Positions 42,465 through 52,649 of a stretch of DNA of 64,000 nucleotides are shown piece by piece. Under the pieces are notes generated by a model, which was given only the letters and a program-made list of their open reading frames with translations, was not told the DNA's origin and searched no databases. This DNA is from JBAMOY01 sp037071015 (lineage in GTDB: Bacteria; Bacillota_I; Bacilli_A; RF39; UBA660), in contig JBAMOY010000001.1 of assembly GCA_037071015.1 (NCBI GenBank), positions 682,001-746,000 on the forward strand, read 5' to 3'. Numbering within the stretch: position 1 is the first letter of the stretch; every line of letters begins with the position of its first letter. The position numbers and the translations under genes are program-made.

Positions 42465-45062
42465 CGCAGCAGCAAGTCTTGCTAATGGTACACGATAAGG
42501 AGAACAAGAAACATAATCAAGTCCTACTTTATGGCAGAATTCAACACTTGATGGTTCCCCACCATGTTCACCACAAATTCCCATATGAATATCTGGACGT
42601 GTACTACGACCAAGTTGTGCAGCCATTTTAACTAATTTACCAACACCATTTTGGTCTAATTTAGCAAATGGATCACTCTCAAAAATATTTTTATCATAAT
42701 AATCTTTTAAGAATTTACCAGCATCATCCCTTGAGAATCCATAAGTCATTTGTGTTAAATCGTTAGTACCGAAACTAAAGAACTCTGCTTCTTTTGCTAT
42801 TTCATCAGCTGTAACAGCAGCTCTTGGAATTTCAATCATTGTTCCAACATGGTATTTCAAATCAACACCTGCTGCTTCAATCAAAGCATCAGCCGTTTCA
42901 CAAACAACATTTTTAACATATTTTAACTCTTTAATATCACCAACAAGTGGAATCATAATTTCTGGAACAACATTCATTCCCTCTTTATTAACATTAATAG
43001 CAGCTTCAATTACCGCTCTTGTTTGCATTTTAGCTATTTCTGGATAAGTAACGGCTAAACGACATCCTCTATGACCCATCATTGGATTAAATTCTTTTAG
43101 TGATTCAACACGATTTTTCAATTTTTCAAAAGTAGTCCCTAAAGCTTCAGCTAATGGTCTAATTTCTTCGTCTGTATGTGGTAAGAATTCATGTAATGGT
43201 GGATCCAAATAACGAATAACAACCGGATCCCCTTCCATAGCTCTAAATAATTCTTCAAAGTCACCTCTTTGATAAGGTAATATTTTCTCCAAAGCAGCTT
43301 CTCTTTGTTCTAAGTTTTCGGAAGCAATCATTTGACGGAAAGCAAAAATACGATCCTCTTCAAAGAACATGTGTTCTGTACGGCAAAGACCAATACCTTC
43401 AGCCCCAAACTTACGAGCTTGACGTGCATCTCTTGGTGTATCAGCATTAGTTCTAACTTTTAAAGTTCTAACTTCGTCAGCCCAGTTCATAAATGTCTCG
43501 AAATCACCACTAATTGATGGTTCTACTGTCTTAATTTGTTCACCATATACATTTCCGGTTGAACCATCTAAAGACATGTAATCACCTTCATGGTAAATTG
43601 TTCCATCTGGTGTAGTAATTGTTTTAGCATCTTCATCAATTTTAATAGAGCCACAACCACAAACACAACAACGTCCCATACCACGAGCAACAACAGCTGC
43701 ATGTGATGTCATACCACCACGAATAGTCAAAATACCTTCAGCATCGCTCATTCCTTGAATATCTTCTGGCGATGTTTCTAAACGAACTAGTAAAGTCTTT
43801 TCTCCACGTTCTTTAGCCGCACTTACATCTTCAGCCGTAAAATAGATTTTACCAGTTGCCGCTCCAGGAGATGCAGCAAGTCCAGTAGCTACTACTTTAC
43901 CATTTTTCAAACTTTCAGCATCAAACATTGGATGTAATAACTGATCTAATTGCTTTGGCTCAACCTTAAGTAATGCTTCCTCTTTAGTAATCATTCCTTC
44001 ATTAACTAAATCAACAGCAATTTTTAAAGCAGCTGGAGCTGTTCTCTTACCATTTCTAGTTTGTAGCATAAACAATTTACCATTTTCGATTGTAAATTCC
44101 ATATCCTGCATGTCTTTATAATGATTCTCTAAAATTTTAGCTGTTTTAGCAAATTGATCATAAACATCGGGCATAACTTCTGCTAATGTACTGATAGGTT
44201 GTGGTGTACGAATACCGGCTACAACGTCTTCACCTTGAGCATTAATTAAGTATTCGCCATATAATTTATTTTCACCAGTTGATGGATTACGCGTAAAAGC
44301 AACACCAGTTCCGCAATCGTCACCACGGTTTCCATAAACCATTTCTTGAACATTAACAGCAGTTCCCCATGATCCTGGAATGTCATTCATACGACGATAA
44401 ATAATTGCTCTCTCATTCATCCAAGAACGGAATACAGCCGTAACCGCTTCAATTAATTGTTCTTTAGGATCTTGCGGAAAGTCATTTCCATCTAATTCTT
44501 TATAAACCTCTTTAAACTTGGTTGTTACTTCCATCATATCTTCAGCTGTCAAATCAGTATCATATTTAGCACCCTTTTCTTCTTTGATTTGATCTAATAG
44601 TCTCTCAAATGAAGATTTTGGGTATCCTTTTACAACATCGGCAAACATCTGAATAAAACGACGGTAAGAATCGTAAGCAAATCTTGGATTATTAGTAGCC
44701 TCAGCAAAATTCTTAGCCACTTCGTCGTTTAACCCTAAATTTAATACAGTGTCCATCATTCCTGGCATACTAGCACGCGCACCACTTCTTACTGATACTA
44801 GTAAAGGATTAGAAAGATCTCCCATTTTTTTACCAGTTTTAGCCTCTAATTCAGCTAATTTTTCAAATATTTCATTTTTAACTTCTTCACTTATAACTTT
44901 ATTATCTTCATAATACTTATTACAAGCTTCAGTTGTTACAGTAAACCCTCTAGGAACTGGTAACCCAATGCTAGTCATTTCTGCTAAATTAGCACCCTTA
45001 CCACCTAAAAGATTACGCATATCTTTGTTTCCTTCTTCAAAGGCATAAACAAATTTAGACAT
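42435..45062 (-). CDS. ppdK: Pyruvate, phosphate dikinase
   Basis: 875 aa, normal length. It interconverts pyruvate, ATP and Pi with PEP, AMP and PPi. N-terminal ATP-grasp domain (GGKGANLAEM start, RSGARASMPGMMDT), the phospho-histidine domain around GGMTSHAAVVARGMG, and the PEP/pyruvate TIM barrel with GIGLCRTEHMF, MIEIPRAA and FGTNDLTQMTYG. Its last ten codons and terminator form the repeated site used by the two cassettes, so the gene is kept intact after insertion. AAAGGAGG ahead of ATG 45062. Confidence 0.98.
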   Translation of the reverse strand: MSKFVYAFEEGNKDMRNLLGGKGANLAEMTSIGLPVPRGFTVTTEACNKYYEDNKVISEEVKNEIFEKLAELEAKTGKKMGDLSNPLLVSVRSGARASMPGMMDTVLNLGLNDEVAKNFAEATNNPRFAYDSYRRFIQMFADVVKGYPKSSFERLLDQIKEEKGAKYDTDLTAEDMMEVTTKFKEVYKELDGNDFPQDPKEQLIEAVTAVFRSWMNERAIIYRRMNDIPGSWGTAVNVQEMVYGNRGDDCGTGVAFTRNPSTGENKLYGEYLINAQGEDVVAGIRTPQPISTLAEVMPDVYDQFAKTAKILENHYKDMQDMEFTIENGKLFMLQTRNGKRTAPAALKIAVDLVNEGMITKEEALLKVEPKQLDQLLHPMFDAESLKNGKVVATGLAASPGAATGKIYFTAEDVSAAKERGEKTLLVRLETSPEDIQGMSDAEGILTIRGGMTSHAAVVARGMGRCCVCGCGSIKIDEDAKTITTPDGTIYHEGDYMSLDGSTGNVYGEQIKTVEPSISGDFETFMNWADEVRTLKVRTNADTPRDARQARKFGAEGIGLCRTEHMFFEEDRIFAFRQMIASENLEQREAALEKILPYQRGDFEELFRAMEGDPVVIRYLDPPLHEFLPHTDEEIRPLAEALGTTFEKLKNRVESLKEFNPMMGHRGCRLAVTYPEIAKMQTRAVIEAAINVNKEGMNVVPEIMIPLVGDIKELKYVKNVVCETADALIEAAGVDLKYHVGTMIEIPRAAVTADEIAKEAEFFSFGTNDLTQMTYGFSRDDAGKFLKDYYDKNIFESDPFAKLDQNGVGKLVKMAAQLGRSTRPDIHMGICGEHGGEPSSVEFCHKVGLDYVSCSPYRVPLARLAAAQAAVKEKNN

Positions 45063-45121
45063 CTACATTCCTCCTTTTAAGTCACAAAATTATTATAACA
45101 TAAATAAATAATATCAAACAA

Positions 45122-45156
45122 CAAAAAATAGTGTAAAACACACATTTTTACACTAT
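45122..45156 (-). terminator. Intrinsic terminator of the recombinase gene
   Basis: ATAGTGTAAAA / TTTTACACTAT hairpin with T run. Confidence 0.82.
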
Positions 45157-45171
45157 ATTATATGCCTATAT

Positions 45172-46059
45172 TTAATTTTTAGCCCGCGGATGTGATTGCA
45201 AATAAACATTCCTTAATCTCTCATTAGAGACATGAGTATATATTTGCGTTGTCGATAAATTTTCATGACCCAATAATTCTTGAACACTCTTCAGATCTGC
45301 CCCTTCATTTAACATATGCGTTGCAAAAGTGTGCCTTAAAACGTGGGGTGAGATATGAAGTTTCAATTGCCCTGTCTTAATAATCTGATCCATAATATAC
45401 CTAATTCCTCTAGTCGTCAATGGTCTACCATGGTTATTTAATAATAAATAGTCACTACTTTCATCATTTAAATTAGGACGATATTTTAAATATTCAAGTA
45501 ATTTTTTCTCACAGATTTTACCATATATAACAATGCGCTCTTTACTTCCTTTTCCCCAAATATTAATTTGCTGCAAATCCCGATTAATATCTTTGATTTT
45601 AATATTAACTAACTCGCTAACACGAATCCCCGTCGAATATAAAAGTTCTAAAATCAAGCTATCACGCTTATCTTTAAACGTATTATCGCTAGGAATATTC
45701 AATAATTTTTCTACATCGTCATAATATAAAACCTGTGGTAACTTTTTATCTAACTTGGGTGTTGTAATCAAGGACATAGGATTATTATCAATAACATGTT
45801 CGCCAAGTAAATATTTAAAAAAACTTTTTAATGTACTTATATGGCGACTAATCGTTTTCTTAGCATATTTTCGTTCGTGCAATGCCATTAAATAACCACG
45901 AATAACATTATAATCAATTTGTCTAATACTATTAATATTAAGCTCTTTGATATATCCCTCAAAGTCATCTAAATCCTTGACATAGTTAGTTATCGTTGCT
46001 GGCGAATAACGTCTTTGAAATGTAATATACTCAATGAAACTATCAATGTTATTTTTCAC
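45172..46059 (-). CDS. XerC/XerD-type tyrosine recombinase
   Basis: 295 aa, the usual Xer length. N-terminal SAM-like DNA-binding domain (FIEYITFQRRYSPATITNYV) and catalytic residues in order: Arg in TGIRVSELV, Lys in GKGSKERIV, HxxR in SPHVLRHTFATHML, His in LLGHENLS, Tyr in TTQIYTHV. Closest in look to chromosomal XerC/CodV. GTG start at 46059 with GGGTGAT upstream. It lies directly upstream of ppdK, whose 3' end is the cassette insertion site, so it is the only recombinase in view that could serve the cassettes. Confidence 0.92.
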   Translation of the reverse strand: MKNNIDSFIEYITFQRRYSPATITNYVKDLDDFEGYIKELNINSIRQIDYNVIRGYLMALHERKYAKKTISRHISTLKSFFKYLLGEHVIDNNPMSLITTPKLDKKLPQVLYYDDVEKLLNIPSDNTFKDKRDSLILELLYSTGIRVSELVNIKIKDINRDLQQINIWGKGSKERIVIYGKICEKKLLEYLKYRPNLNDESSDYLLLNNHGRPLTTRGIRYIMDQIIKTGQLKLHISPHVLRHTFATHMLNEGADLKSVQELLGHENLSTTQIYTHVSNERLRNVYLQSHPRAKN

Positions 46060-46082
46060 GATATCACCCTGTTTTATTATAC

Positions 46083-46114
46083 AAAAAAAAATAGATATTT
46101 AAAATACCTATTTT
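46083..46114 (-). terminator. Intrinsic terminator of the 46108-46905 gene
   Basis: AAAATAGGTATTT / AAATATCTATTTT imperfect hairpin with eight T. Confidence 0.7.
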
Positions 46115-46905
46115 AATTTTGGACCATCTTCATCATAAATATCATCTAAATCATAAGTCGCATAAACCTCATCCATTCCACCACGGTTATAAATATTTCG
46201 AACCAATTCATATTTATTTTCTCTGATACCTAAACCAGAATCTTCAAGTGACAAAGACCTTAAATATTCATCCAATGATATAGTCTCTTCTACATAAGGT
46301 CTAGCTTTCTGCATCTTATCATAACTCTTTATTAAATAATATAACGTTCTCAACTGTTTATATTGCGTAAACTCTTTAAGTAAAGAATATTGAATAGTTA
46401 TACTGCTAGCATCAATTTCATTAGGAACAATATAACCATTATAATAATCAATAATATTATCTAAAATCTTATTATCGACATAATTACCACTTTTAGCCGA
46501 ACGTTGATTCTTTTTATTCTCTTTTCTAATATATCTGTAAAAGTTTTCGTCACTAAGTTTCATCAACAAGATTCGCACAACATAATAGACAAAATCATCA
46601 TCGTAATTAATTTTATTATCGGTCTTTTTAGCTATATGACTAATATGAGCATCATCAAAAATAAGCGGTAAAGTTTTTTCCCCCTTTTGTTGATAAATAA
46701 TTGTATACGAAACATTCAATGTTGGAATCTTACCTTTATTATAAAGATACATCGATAACTGCAATTCATCCTTAAATAAAGACACCCCTCTATCGATAAA
46801 GCCTAATGACCCCTTATCATTTACATTACTGTTTCTAAGTTCAATTACATATCTTTGTCTAGTAACATTATCAACTGCTACCAATTGATATCTTTCATTA
46901 GCCAT
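46108..46905 (-). CDS. Uncharacterised protein, 265 aa
   Basis: Starts MANERYQLVAVDNVTRQRYVI with AGAGGTG upstream. N-terminal part is beta-rich (about 70 residues), the rest helical, with an acidic C-terminus (YDLDDIYDEDGPKLK). No membrane segment or known motif. Second-to-last of a run of four unknown genes between clpC and the recombinase; the beta-strand plus acidic tail suggests a binding protein, nothing more. Confidence 0.68.
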   Translation of the reverse strand: MANERYQLVAVDNVTRQRYVIELRNSNVNDKGSLGFIDRGVSLFKDELQLSMYLYNKGKIPTLNVSYTIIYQQKGEKTLPLIFDDAHISHIAKKTDNKINYDDDFVYYVVRILLMKLSDENFYRYIRKENKKNQRSAKSGNYVDNKILDNIIDYYNGYIVPNEIDASSITIQYSLLKEFTQYKQLRTLYYLIKSYDKMQKARPYVEETISLDEYLRSLSLEDSGLGIRENKYELVRNIYNRGGMDEVYATYDLDDIYDEDGPKLK

Positions 46906-46933
46906 ACTAAAACACCTCTTATCATAAGTTAAA

Positions 46934-47599
46934 TCATTTTAAAATTAGCCTTGGAACCTTTGACATTTTATCTATATCCAAAGTCACATTTTGATCACTC
47001 ATATCTCTTAAAGGTATATCCAATCCTTGTTCAATGATAGCTATAGCAATTTGTTTAAGATAATTATAATTATTAATCATCAATTCTAAAGCCTGTTGTC
47101 TTGTCGTCCGATAACCATAATTACCATTGTTAAAATTATTTAAATTCTGTAAAAGTCTAATGTCTATCGCTCTAAAATTAACATTATCAATTCGGTCAAA
47201 AGCCAAAAATTCATTACCATAATTTTGTGAACAACGACCAGCTCTTATATCACTCGTAATTAAAATATCAGTTTTTACCGGTGAAAAAGGATCATATTCC
47301 AATTCATCAGAGTATAAATCATTTAGACCAACCACCGACAATGAAATATTATCAAGTCCATTTACATAATTTTCATCATTATATGATGATAACTCTTTAT
47401 CAGTTAAGGGACGATTCTCTAACTTTGCTCTTTCTCTAGTTGATAAAATTCCCTGTTGAATTACTATAGGGGTATTATCATATGTCGTATTATGATGATA
47501 CCTAGCTCTATTAACTTCCTCAGGTGCCTTCTTATTAGTATATAAAATATCACTAATATAATTGATAATATCTTTTTCTTCTAGACACATACTTTTCAC
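46934..47599 (-). CDS. Uncharacterised protein, 221 aa
   Basis: GTG start at 47599 with GAGGGG four bases upstream; an ATG three codons in is possible but badly spaced. Hydrophilic, Asn/Asp/Tyr-rich, with the segment VKTDILITSDIRAGRCSQNYG and helix QQALELMINNYNYL. No family recognised. 28 bases upstream of the 265-aa gene on the same strand, so probably co-transcribed. Confidence 0.65.
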   Translation of the reverse strand: MKSMCLEEKDIINYISDILYTNKKAPEEVNRARYHHNTTYDNTPIVIQQGILSTRERAKLENRPLTDKELSSYNDENYVNGLDNISLSVVGLNDLYSDELEYDPFSPVKTDILITSDIRAGRCSQNYGNEFLAFDRIDNVNFRAIDIRLLQNLNNFNNGNYGYRTTRQQALELMINNYNYLKQIAIAIIEQGLDIPLRDMSDQNVTLDIDKMSKVPRLILK

Positions 47600-47654
47600 A
47601 AAACCCCTCTTTTCATGCCAATACTTTAATATAATTTTACTTTTTTGTCAAATT

Positions 47655-47679
47655 AAAAAAGATAGTCAACTATCTTTTT
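47655..47679 (-). terminator. Intrinsic terminator of the 47678-48103 gene
   Basis: AAAAGATAGT / ACTATCTTTT hairpin with T run. Confidence 0.82.
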
Positions 47680-48103
47680 AAACTGCTTTATGATAATTAT
47701 TATCATTTATATTAACATTATCCTTAAGATTGCCTGATACAACCTTAAAATATGAATCAACTTGATTTAACCCAGGATAATCTTTTTGACTCTCCATATA
47801 TTCGGCATTTGTAACCAACTGACTAGTAAAATTTTCAATTTCTGCTAAAGTTGGGTTTGATTTGCTAAAAGCATCTATTGTCGCTTTTTCAATATCAGCT
47901 AGCATACTTTGATTTAGAACATCGTTCATACGATAATTATAATTCATTTGGTTTAAAATATTTTTTATCGTTTCTAAGTCGACACCTCTGTTTTCTAAAG
48001 CTGTATATAGAAACTTTTGATCATCATTAAAACGCGTAGCTAAAATGGCATCTAACCCTACCATTGATCCTAATAAATTTACAATTACATATTCATCAGT
48101 CAT
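47678..48103 (-). CDS. Uncharacterised protein, 141 aa
   Basis: Start chosen is ATG 48103, with AGAGGTGG upstream; a GTG three codons before is the alternative. Helical, soluble (LVTNAEYMESQKDYPGLNQ), no known motif. Follows the 127-aa gene closely: their spacing (few bases) suggests one transcript. Confidence 0.65.
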   Translation of the reverse strand: MTDEYVIVNLLGSMVGLDAILATRFNDDQKFLYTALENRGVDLETIKNILNQMNYNYRMNDVLNQSMLADIEKATIDAFSKSNPTLAEIENFTSQLVTNAEYMESQKDYPGLNQVDSYFKVVSGNLKDNVNINDNNYHKAV

Positions 48104-48114
48104 ATAAGCCACCT

Positions 48115-48498
48115 CTATCCTACTAAATTAGTCGCAATTATTTCATCAACACCTTGATTGAAAGCGGCTAAAATGTCTGTCTTTTCATCAATACGATTAG
48201 AAATTATCTGCAATAATGCTTTCATCATCGTTTTTTTACCATCGTTTTCCTTTGATAACTTTTCTTCGTTAAATAATAATGCATTATTATTAATATCATA
48301 CTGGAAAGTATGACTACATAAATATTCACTAACTGGCATAACCTTTAAATCCTTAATCCGTTCTTTAAGTAAAGATAAATCGACATTTTGAAATTGACGG
48401 TTAAAAATAATAATTAACTCTAGAAAATTCTGTTTAATTTCATCACTAAGATGCGTATTCAAACTTAAATTATTAACAATCTCATCAATTTGCGTCAT
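48115..48498 (-). CDS. Uncharacterised protein, 127 aa
   Basis: Starts MTQIDEIVNNLSLNTHLSDE with GGTGAT upstream. Mixed helical protein with two cysteine-free halves; ends in FNQGVDEIIATNLVG. No known family. First of the pair with the 141-aa gene; separated from clpC by a terminator. Confidence 0.65.
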   Translation of the reverse strand: MTQIDEIVNNLSLNTHLSDEIKQNFLELIIIFNRQFQNVDLSLLKERIKDLKVMPVSEYLCSHTFQYDINNNALLFNEEKLSKENDGKKTMMKALLQIISNRIDEKTDILAAFNQGVDEIIATNLVG

Positions 48499-48542
48499 AG
48501 TATCACCATATTCATTATACCATATTTTTAATTAATTCAAAG

Positions 48543-48570
48543 AAAAAAATAACTATTAATAGTTATTTTT
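48543..48570 (-). terminator. Intrinsic terminator of clpC
   Basis: AAATAACTATT / AATAGTTATTT palindrome followed by T on the minus strand. Confidence 0.75.
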
Positions 48571-50890
48571 AAACTGGACTATGTTCCAACAACTTAGTTA
48601 CTTCAATTTCACTATCACCATTTAGAATGCTGTCAATAACATAATTTTCTATACTATCTTTAATTATTTTATCTAATTGTCTAGCCCCGAATTCCTCGTA
48701 ATTAGATTTTTTAACAATATCATTAATAATGTTTTTACTATATTTAACCGTAATATCTTTTAATTTATACCTATCCTTTAAATTCTTTAACTTTATTTTA
48801 ACTAATTCCTCGATATTGTCACTGTTTAAAGTATTAAAGACGACAACATTATCAATTCGGTTAACAAAAGCAATATTAAAATTTTCCTTCAATTTTGACA
48901 TTACCACTTCATTGTTATCGTTAACAAACCCGATATTAATATCATTAAAACCTAAATTAGAGGTCATAATAATAGTCACATTATCAAAACGTATTTCTTT
49001 AGATAATGAATCCTTAATCTTACCTTCATCTAAAATTTGAAATAATAAATTAATAATACTTGGATGAGCCTTTTCAATCTCATCTAAAATTAAAACAGAA
49101 TATGGCTTATTTCTAATTTCTTCTAAAACATTACGATTATCAGCATAACCAACGTATCCTGGAGGCGCTCCAATAAATTTACTAATTGCATGTCCTTCAG
49201 CATACTCACTCATATCTAGTCTTATGACATTATTTTTACCGACTAAATTTTCACCAAATAATTTTGACAACTCAGTTTTACCGACACCTGATGGTCCACA
49301 AAACATCATCGAATAACACTTATTTTCCTCACGAAACCCTAGCTTAATTCTTTTAGCAATGTCTAATACTTGATTAATCGCATTTTTTTGACCTATAATT
49401 TTGTTTTTAAGATTTTTCTCGATATTTTTAATAATCTTCTTATCATCATTCAATATTTCATAAACGGGTATTTTCGTTTTCATATTAATGACACTGGCCA
49501 CATCTTCTTTAGTTACCTTTTTCACATTGTCCTTCTTATATAGGCGTAGTTCCAAATTATTGATTTCATCCATCAATATATTTTCTTTTCGTTTATAATT
49601 AGATGCATCATCAAATTTATTATCCACAATACATTTGTTTTTTAGTCTTATAACCTCTTGTAATTCTTTATTCAAATCATTATAATGTTTTAAATCTTTA
49701 CTTTCTTTTAAACTAACTTTAGCACAAACCTCATCCAAAACATCTATAGCTTTATCTGGCTGATTACGATCATAGATATATTTTTCAGATAAATCAATAA
49801 TCGTATTAATAATGTCGTCATCGACACTGACTAAATGATATCTTTCATAAATACTTTTAATCCTGTATAAAATCTCTTTCACCGTCGCCTTATTTGGAAC
49901 ATCAATCATAATTTTTTGAAAACGTCTTTCCAAAGCACTATCCGGTTCAATAAACTTTTTATACTCACTAATCGTCGTTGCCCCTATACATCTTAGTTTA
50001 TTACGTGCTAAGGCCGGTTTAAAAATATTTGAAGCATCAATCGCTCCCTCAGCACCACCAGCTCCAACCAAAGTATGAACCTCATCAATAAATAAAATAA
50101 TATCAGGATTATCTTCAATCTCTTTTAATATTTTACGCATTCGATCTTCAAACTCACCGCGATATTTAGTCCCAGCGACTGCACTAGCCATATCTAAGGC
50201 AATAACACGTTTATTCTTTAAATTTAGTGGGACATTACCTGACACAATCAACCGACTAAGCTCTTCGACAATAGCTGTTTTTCCAACCCCCGCTTCGCCA
50301 ATTAGTAAAGGATTATTCTTAGTCCGTCGTGATAATACTTCTAAGACTCTTTTAATTTCCTTATCACGTCCTACAACCGGATCTAATTCATTATTCATCG
50401 CTTTTTTAGTTAGATCAACGCCTAATTCCTCAAGTAATAACTTCTTTTTTTTCTTGCTTTTAGTATTAACTAATTTATAGGAAAAATCATTATATAATTC
50501 ATCTAAATCAATATTCATACCCAGCATAATACGAACTGCAACGCCCTCACCCTCTTCTAACAAACTAGAAAACAGATGAGCTACTGTCACTTCACCCCCA
50601 TTATTTTCACGACTATCAATTACTGCTGATTCTAAAATCCTTTTTAAAAGAGGTGTATATAAAAACCATGAACTGGGATTACTCCCCACGCCAATTATTT
50701 TAATAATTTCATCCTTTAATAATTTATAATCTAATCCATAATCCTTTAGTTTACTAGCGATATTTTCATCATGATGCAGAATGGATAAAAGTAAGTGTTC
50801 ACTGCCAACATATGGATGTTTTAATTCATGCATTTCCTTTTTAGCACCAATTAATATTTTTCTTGCTTCTTCTGTAAAATTACCAAACAC
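48569..50890 (-). CDS. clpC: ClpC-type AAA+ unfoldase
   Basis: 773 aa. N-domain with the repeat FTEEARKILIGAKKEM, first AAA+ (GEAGVGKTAIVEEL), middle region with a UVR-like stretch (CIVDNKFDDASNYK), second AAA+ (GPSGVGKTELSKLF), and an IGF loop near NDINIGFVND that fits ClpP binding. GTG start at 50890, ten bases after AGGAG. No ctsR, mcsA or mcsB beside it, and no CtsR box seen upstream, so its regulation differs from the Bacillus operon. Confidence 0.93.
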   Translation of the reverse strand: MFGNFTEEARKILIGAKKEMHELKHPYVGSEHLLLSILHHDENIASKLKDYGLDYKLLKDEIIKIIGVGSNPSSWFLYTPLLKRILESAVIDSRENNGGEVTVAHLFSSLLEEGEGVAVRIMLGMNIDLDELYNDFSYKLVNTKSKKKKKLLLEELGVDLTKKAMNNELDPVVGRDKEIKRVLEVLSRRTKNNPLLIGEAGVGKTAIVEELSRLIVSGNVPLNLKNKRVIALDMASAVAGTKYRGEFEDRMRKILKEIEDNPDIILFIDEVHTLVGAGGAEGAIDASNIFKPALARNKLRCIGATTISEYKKFIEPDSALERRFQKIMIDVPNKATVKEILYRIKSIYERYHLVSVDDDIINTIIDLSEKYIYDRNQPDKAIDVLDEVCAKVSLKESKDLKHYNDLNKELQEVIRLKNKCIVDNKFDDASNYKRKENILMDEINNLELRLYKKDNVKKVTKEDVASVINMKTKIPVYEILNDDKKIIKNIEKNLKNKIIGQKNAINQVLDIAKRIKLGFREENKCYSMMFCGPSGVGKTELSKLFGENLVGKNNVIRLDMSEYAEGHAISKFIGAPPGYVGYADNRNVLEEIRNKPYSVLILDEIEKAHPSIINLLFQILDEGKIKDSLSKEIRFDNVTIIMTSNLGFNDINIGFVNDNNEVVMSKLKENFNIAFVNRIDNVVVFNTLNSDNIEELVKIKLKNLKDRYKLKDITVKYSKNIINDIVKKSNYEEFGARQLDKIIKDSIENYVIDSILNGDSEIEVTKLLEHSPV

Positions 50891-50956
50891 AATTAACACG
50901 CTCCTTTATTATTATTCTATGTATATATTGTTCCAGTATTGTTTTTTTTAAACAAC

Positions 50957-50980
50957 AAAAAAGCACATATAATGTGCTTG
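50957..50980 (-). terminator. Intrinsic terminator of the flippase gene
   Basis: AAGCACAT / ATGTGCTT hairpin followed by TTTT. Confidence 0.82.
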
Positions 50981-51001
50981 CATAAATATATTTCAGAATA
51001 A

Positions 51002-52636
51002 CTATTTTCTTAAAACTTTTTTTAAAATCTTTTTTATAATATCTTTACCAAAGATTTCGTCGATAACTCCACTTTTATAAGTACATATAAAATAAGTTAA
51101 AGCCCCAATACCAGCAAAAATAATAATATCTATAACTGACCATAAACGGCTAGTAGAAGAAAGTGGTATAAACAGATTTACAATCATTAAGACAACATAC
51201 ATGATTATCACAGAAACAACACTACGACCAATATTATCTAATGATGTTTTATATGATATTTTATATTTTTTACTAATCATCAATAGTAAAAAGACAATAC
51301 CAATAAATTGTGATAATAAAGTTATAAAGGTTGGTGCATAGTATGCTGGTATTTTAAGATAAGCAAATAAATTCATACATGGAACATTTAGACCGGCTTT
51401 AATCAAAAAAGTAACTAACAAAGTAATTATCGTCAAACGTCGACCATTAATTGCCTGAGTAATATTAATTAAAACACTGTAGAAAGAAAATGCTAAAGCT
51501 TGAAAGATAAACCACTTAAATATTTCAATACTCAAAGCATCATAGCCATAAAAAGCTACCCAAACAGGATGGGCTAAAAAATGGATACCTAAAGTCATAG
51601 GAATAACAATAAAAACTAGCATTTGTAAAGCCTGATTAATTTTCTTACTGACATCATTCATGTCCTTTTTAACAAAGCTACTAGTAATGTTAGGAATTAA
51701 ACTGATATTTAACCCTAAAGCAATCGAAATAATAATCATATTTAGTTTTGGAGCCCATGATGATATAACCCCAATAGTCGTTTCTGTATCGACTGCATTA
51801 TATCCTAAATTGGTCATAGCTTTAACAACTGTTAATGTATCAACAAAAGAGTATAACGAATTAATTAAATCGATAGCAATAAACGGCAAAGCATAAAAAA
51901 CTATCTTCGAAATAATATCCTTAGTTGTTATCTTAGCTTCTTCGCGAGTTATCTTTTCATGCCGTTTTAACTCATGACGATTTTTACGAATTTTATCATA
52001 AACATAAAAATATGCAACTATTGCCCCTATCGTCGCAGCAAATACTGCAATACCAACAGCTGTCTCAACACGCAAATGAAAAACCTTCAGTGCCATAAAA
52101 CTACCGGCAACAATCACAATAACTCTAACTAGCTGTTCTAAAACATTAGCTACACTAGAAGGCGTCATGATTTTATGTCCTTGTAAATAACCCTTAGTCA
52201 CACTAAGTAACGGAACAATCAGTAAAGCCGTAGAAACAACGCGAATAACAAAAGCAACGCCTTCAATTGTATTTCCACCTTTCATGTCACCAATAATTAA
52301 ATGCGCAATTTGCGGTGCAAAAAGCATTAACAAAAAGAAGAAAATCAATCCCATTAACATAATGAATTTTGAACCTATTTTATAAGCCTTCTCCTTAGTG
52401 TAATAATAGCCTAAAGCATTATATTCACTAACAACCTTACTCATCGCAATAGGAATCCCACTTGTAGATAAACTTAAAAATATCGCATATATCGAATAAG
52501 CATAACTATATAAAGTTCCTCCTTGCTTACCGATAATAGCATAGAAAGGAATAACATAGACTAAACCAATGATCTTACAGATAACAATCCCAATCGTCGC
52601 AATCATGGCTCCTTCTAAAAATTTATTTTTCTTCAT
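51002..52636 (-). CDS. MurJ/SpoVB-type lipid flippase (MOP superfamily)
   Basis: 544 aa, about 14 membrane helices. N-terminal FLEGAMIATIGIVICKIIGLVYVIPFY and YSYAYSIYAIFLSLSTSGIPIA match SpoVB/YtgP-type flippases, which export lipid II or other undecaprenyl-linked units. Which member of the family it is (lipid II flippase for growth, or spore cortex) is not decidable. AAAGGATGG ahead of ATG 52636. Likely linked to the M23 hydrolase and polyprenyl synthase only by pathway. Confidence 0.87.
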   Translation of the reverse strand: MKKNKFLEGAMIATIGIVICKIIGLVYVIPFYAIIGKQGGTLYSYAYSIYAIFLSLSTSGIPIAMSKVVSEYNALGYYYTKEKAYKIGSKFIMLMGLIFFFLLMLFAPQIAHLIIGDMKGGNTIEGVAFVIRVVSTALLIVPLLSVTKGYLQGHKIMTPSSVANVLEQLVRVIVIVAGSFMALKVFHLRVETAVGIAVFAATIGAIVAYFYVYDKIRKNRHELKRHEKITREEAKITTKDIISKIVFYALPFIAIDLINSLYSFVDTLTVVKAMTNLGYNAVDTETTIGVISSWAPKLNMIIISIALGLNISLIPNITSSFVKKDMNDVSKKINQALQMLVFIVIPMTLGIHFLAHPVWVAFYGYDALSIEIFKWFIFQALAFSFYSVLINITQAINGRRLTIITLLVTFLIKAGLNVPCMNLFAYLKIPAYYAPTFITLLSQFIGIVFLLLMISKKYKISYKTSLDNIGRSVVSVIIMYVVLMIVNLFIPLSSTSRLWSVIDIIIFAGIGALTYFICTYKSGVIDEIFGKDIIKKILKKVLRK

Positions 52637-52649
52637 ACTACCATCCTTT

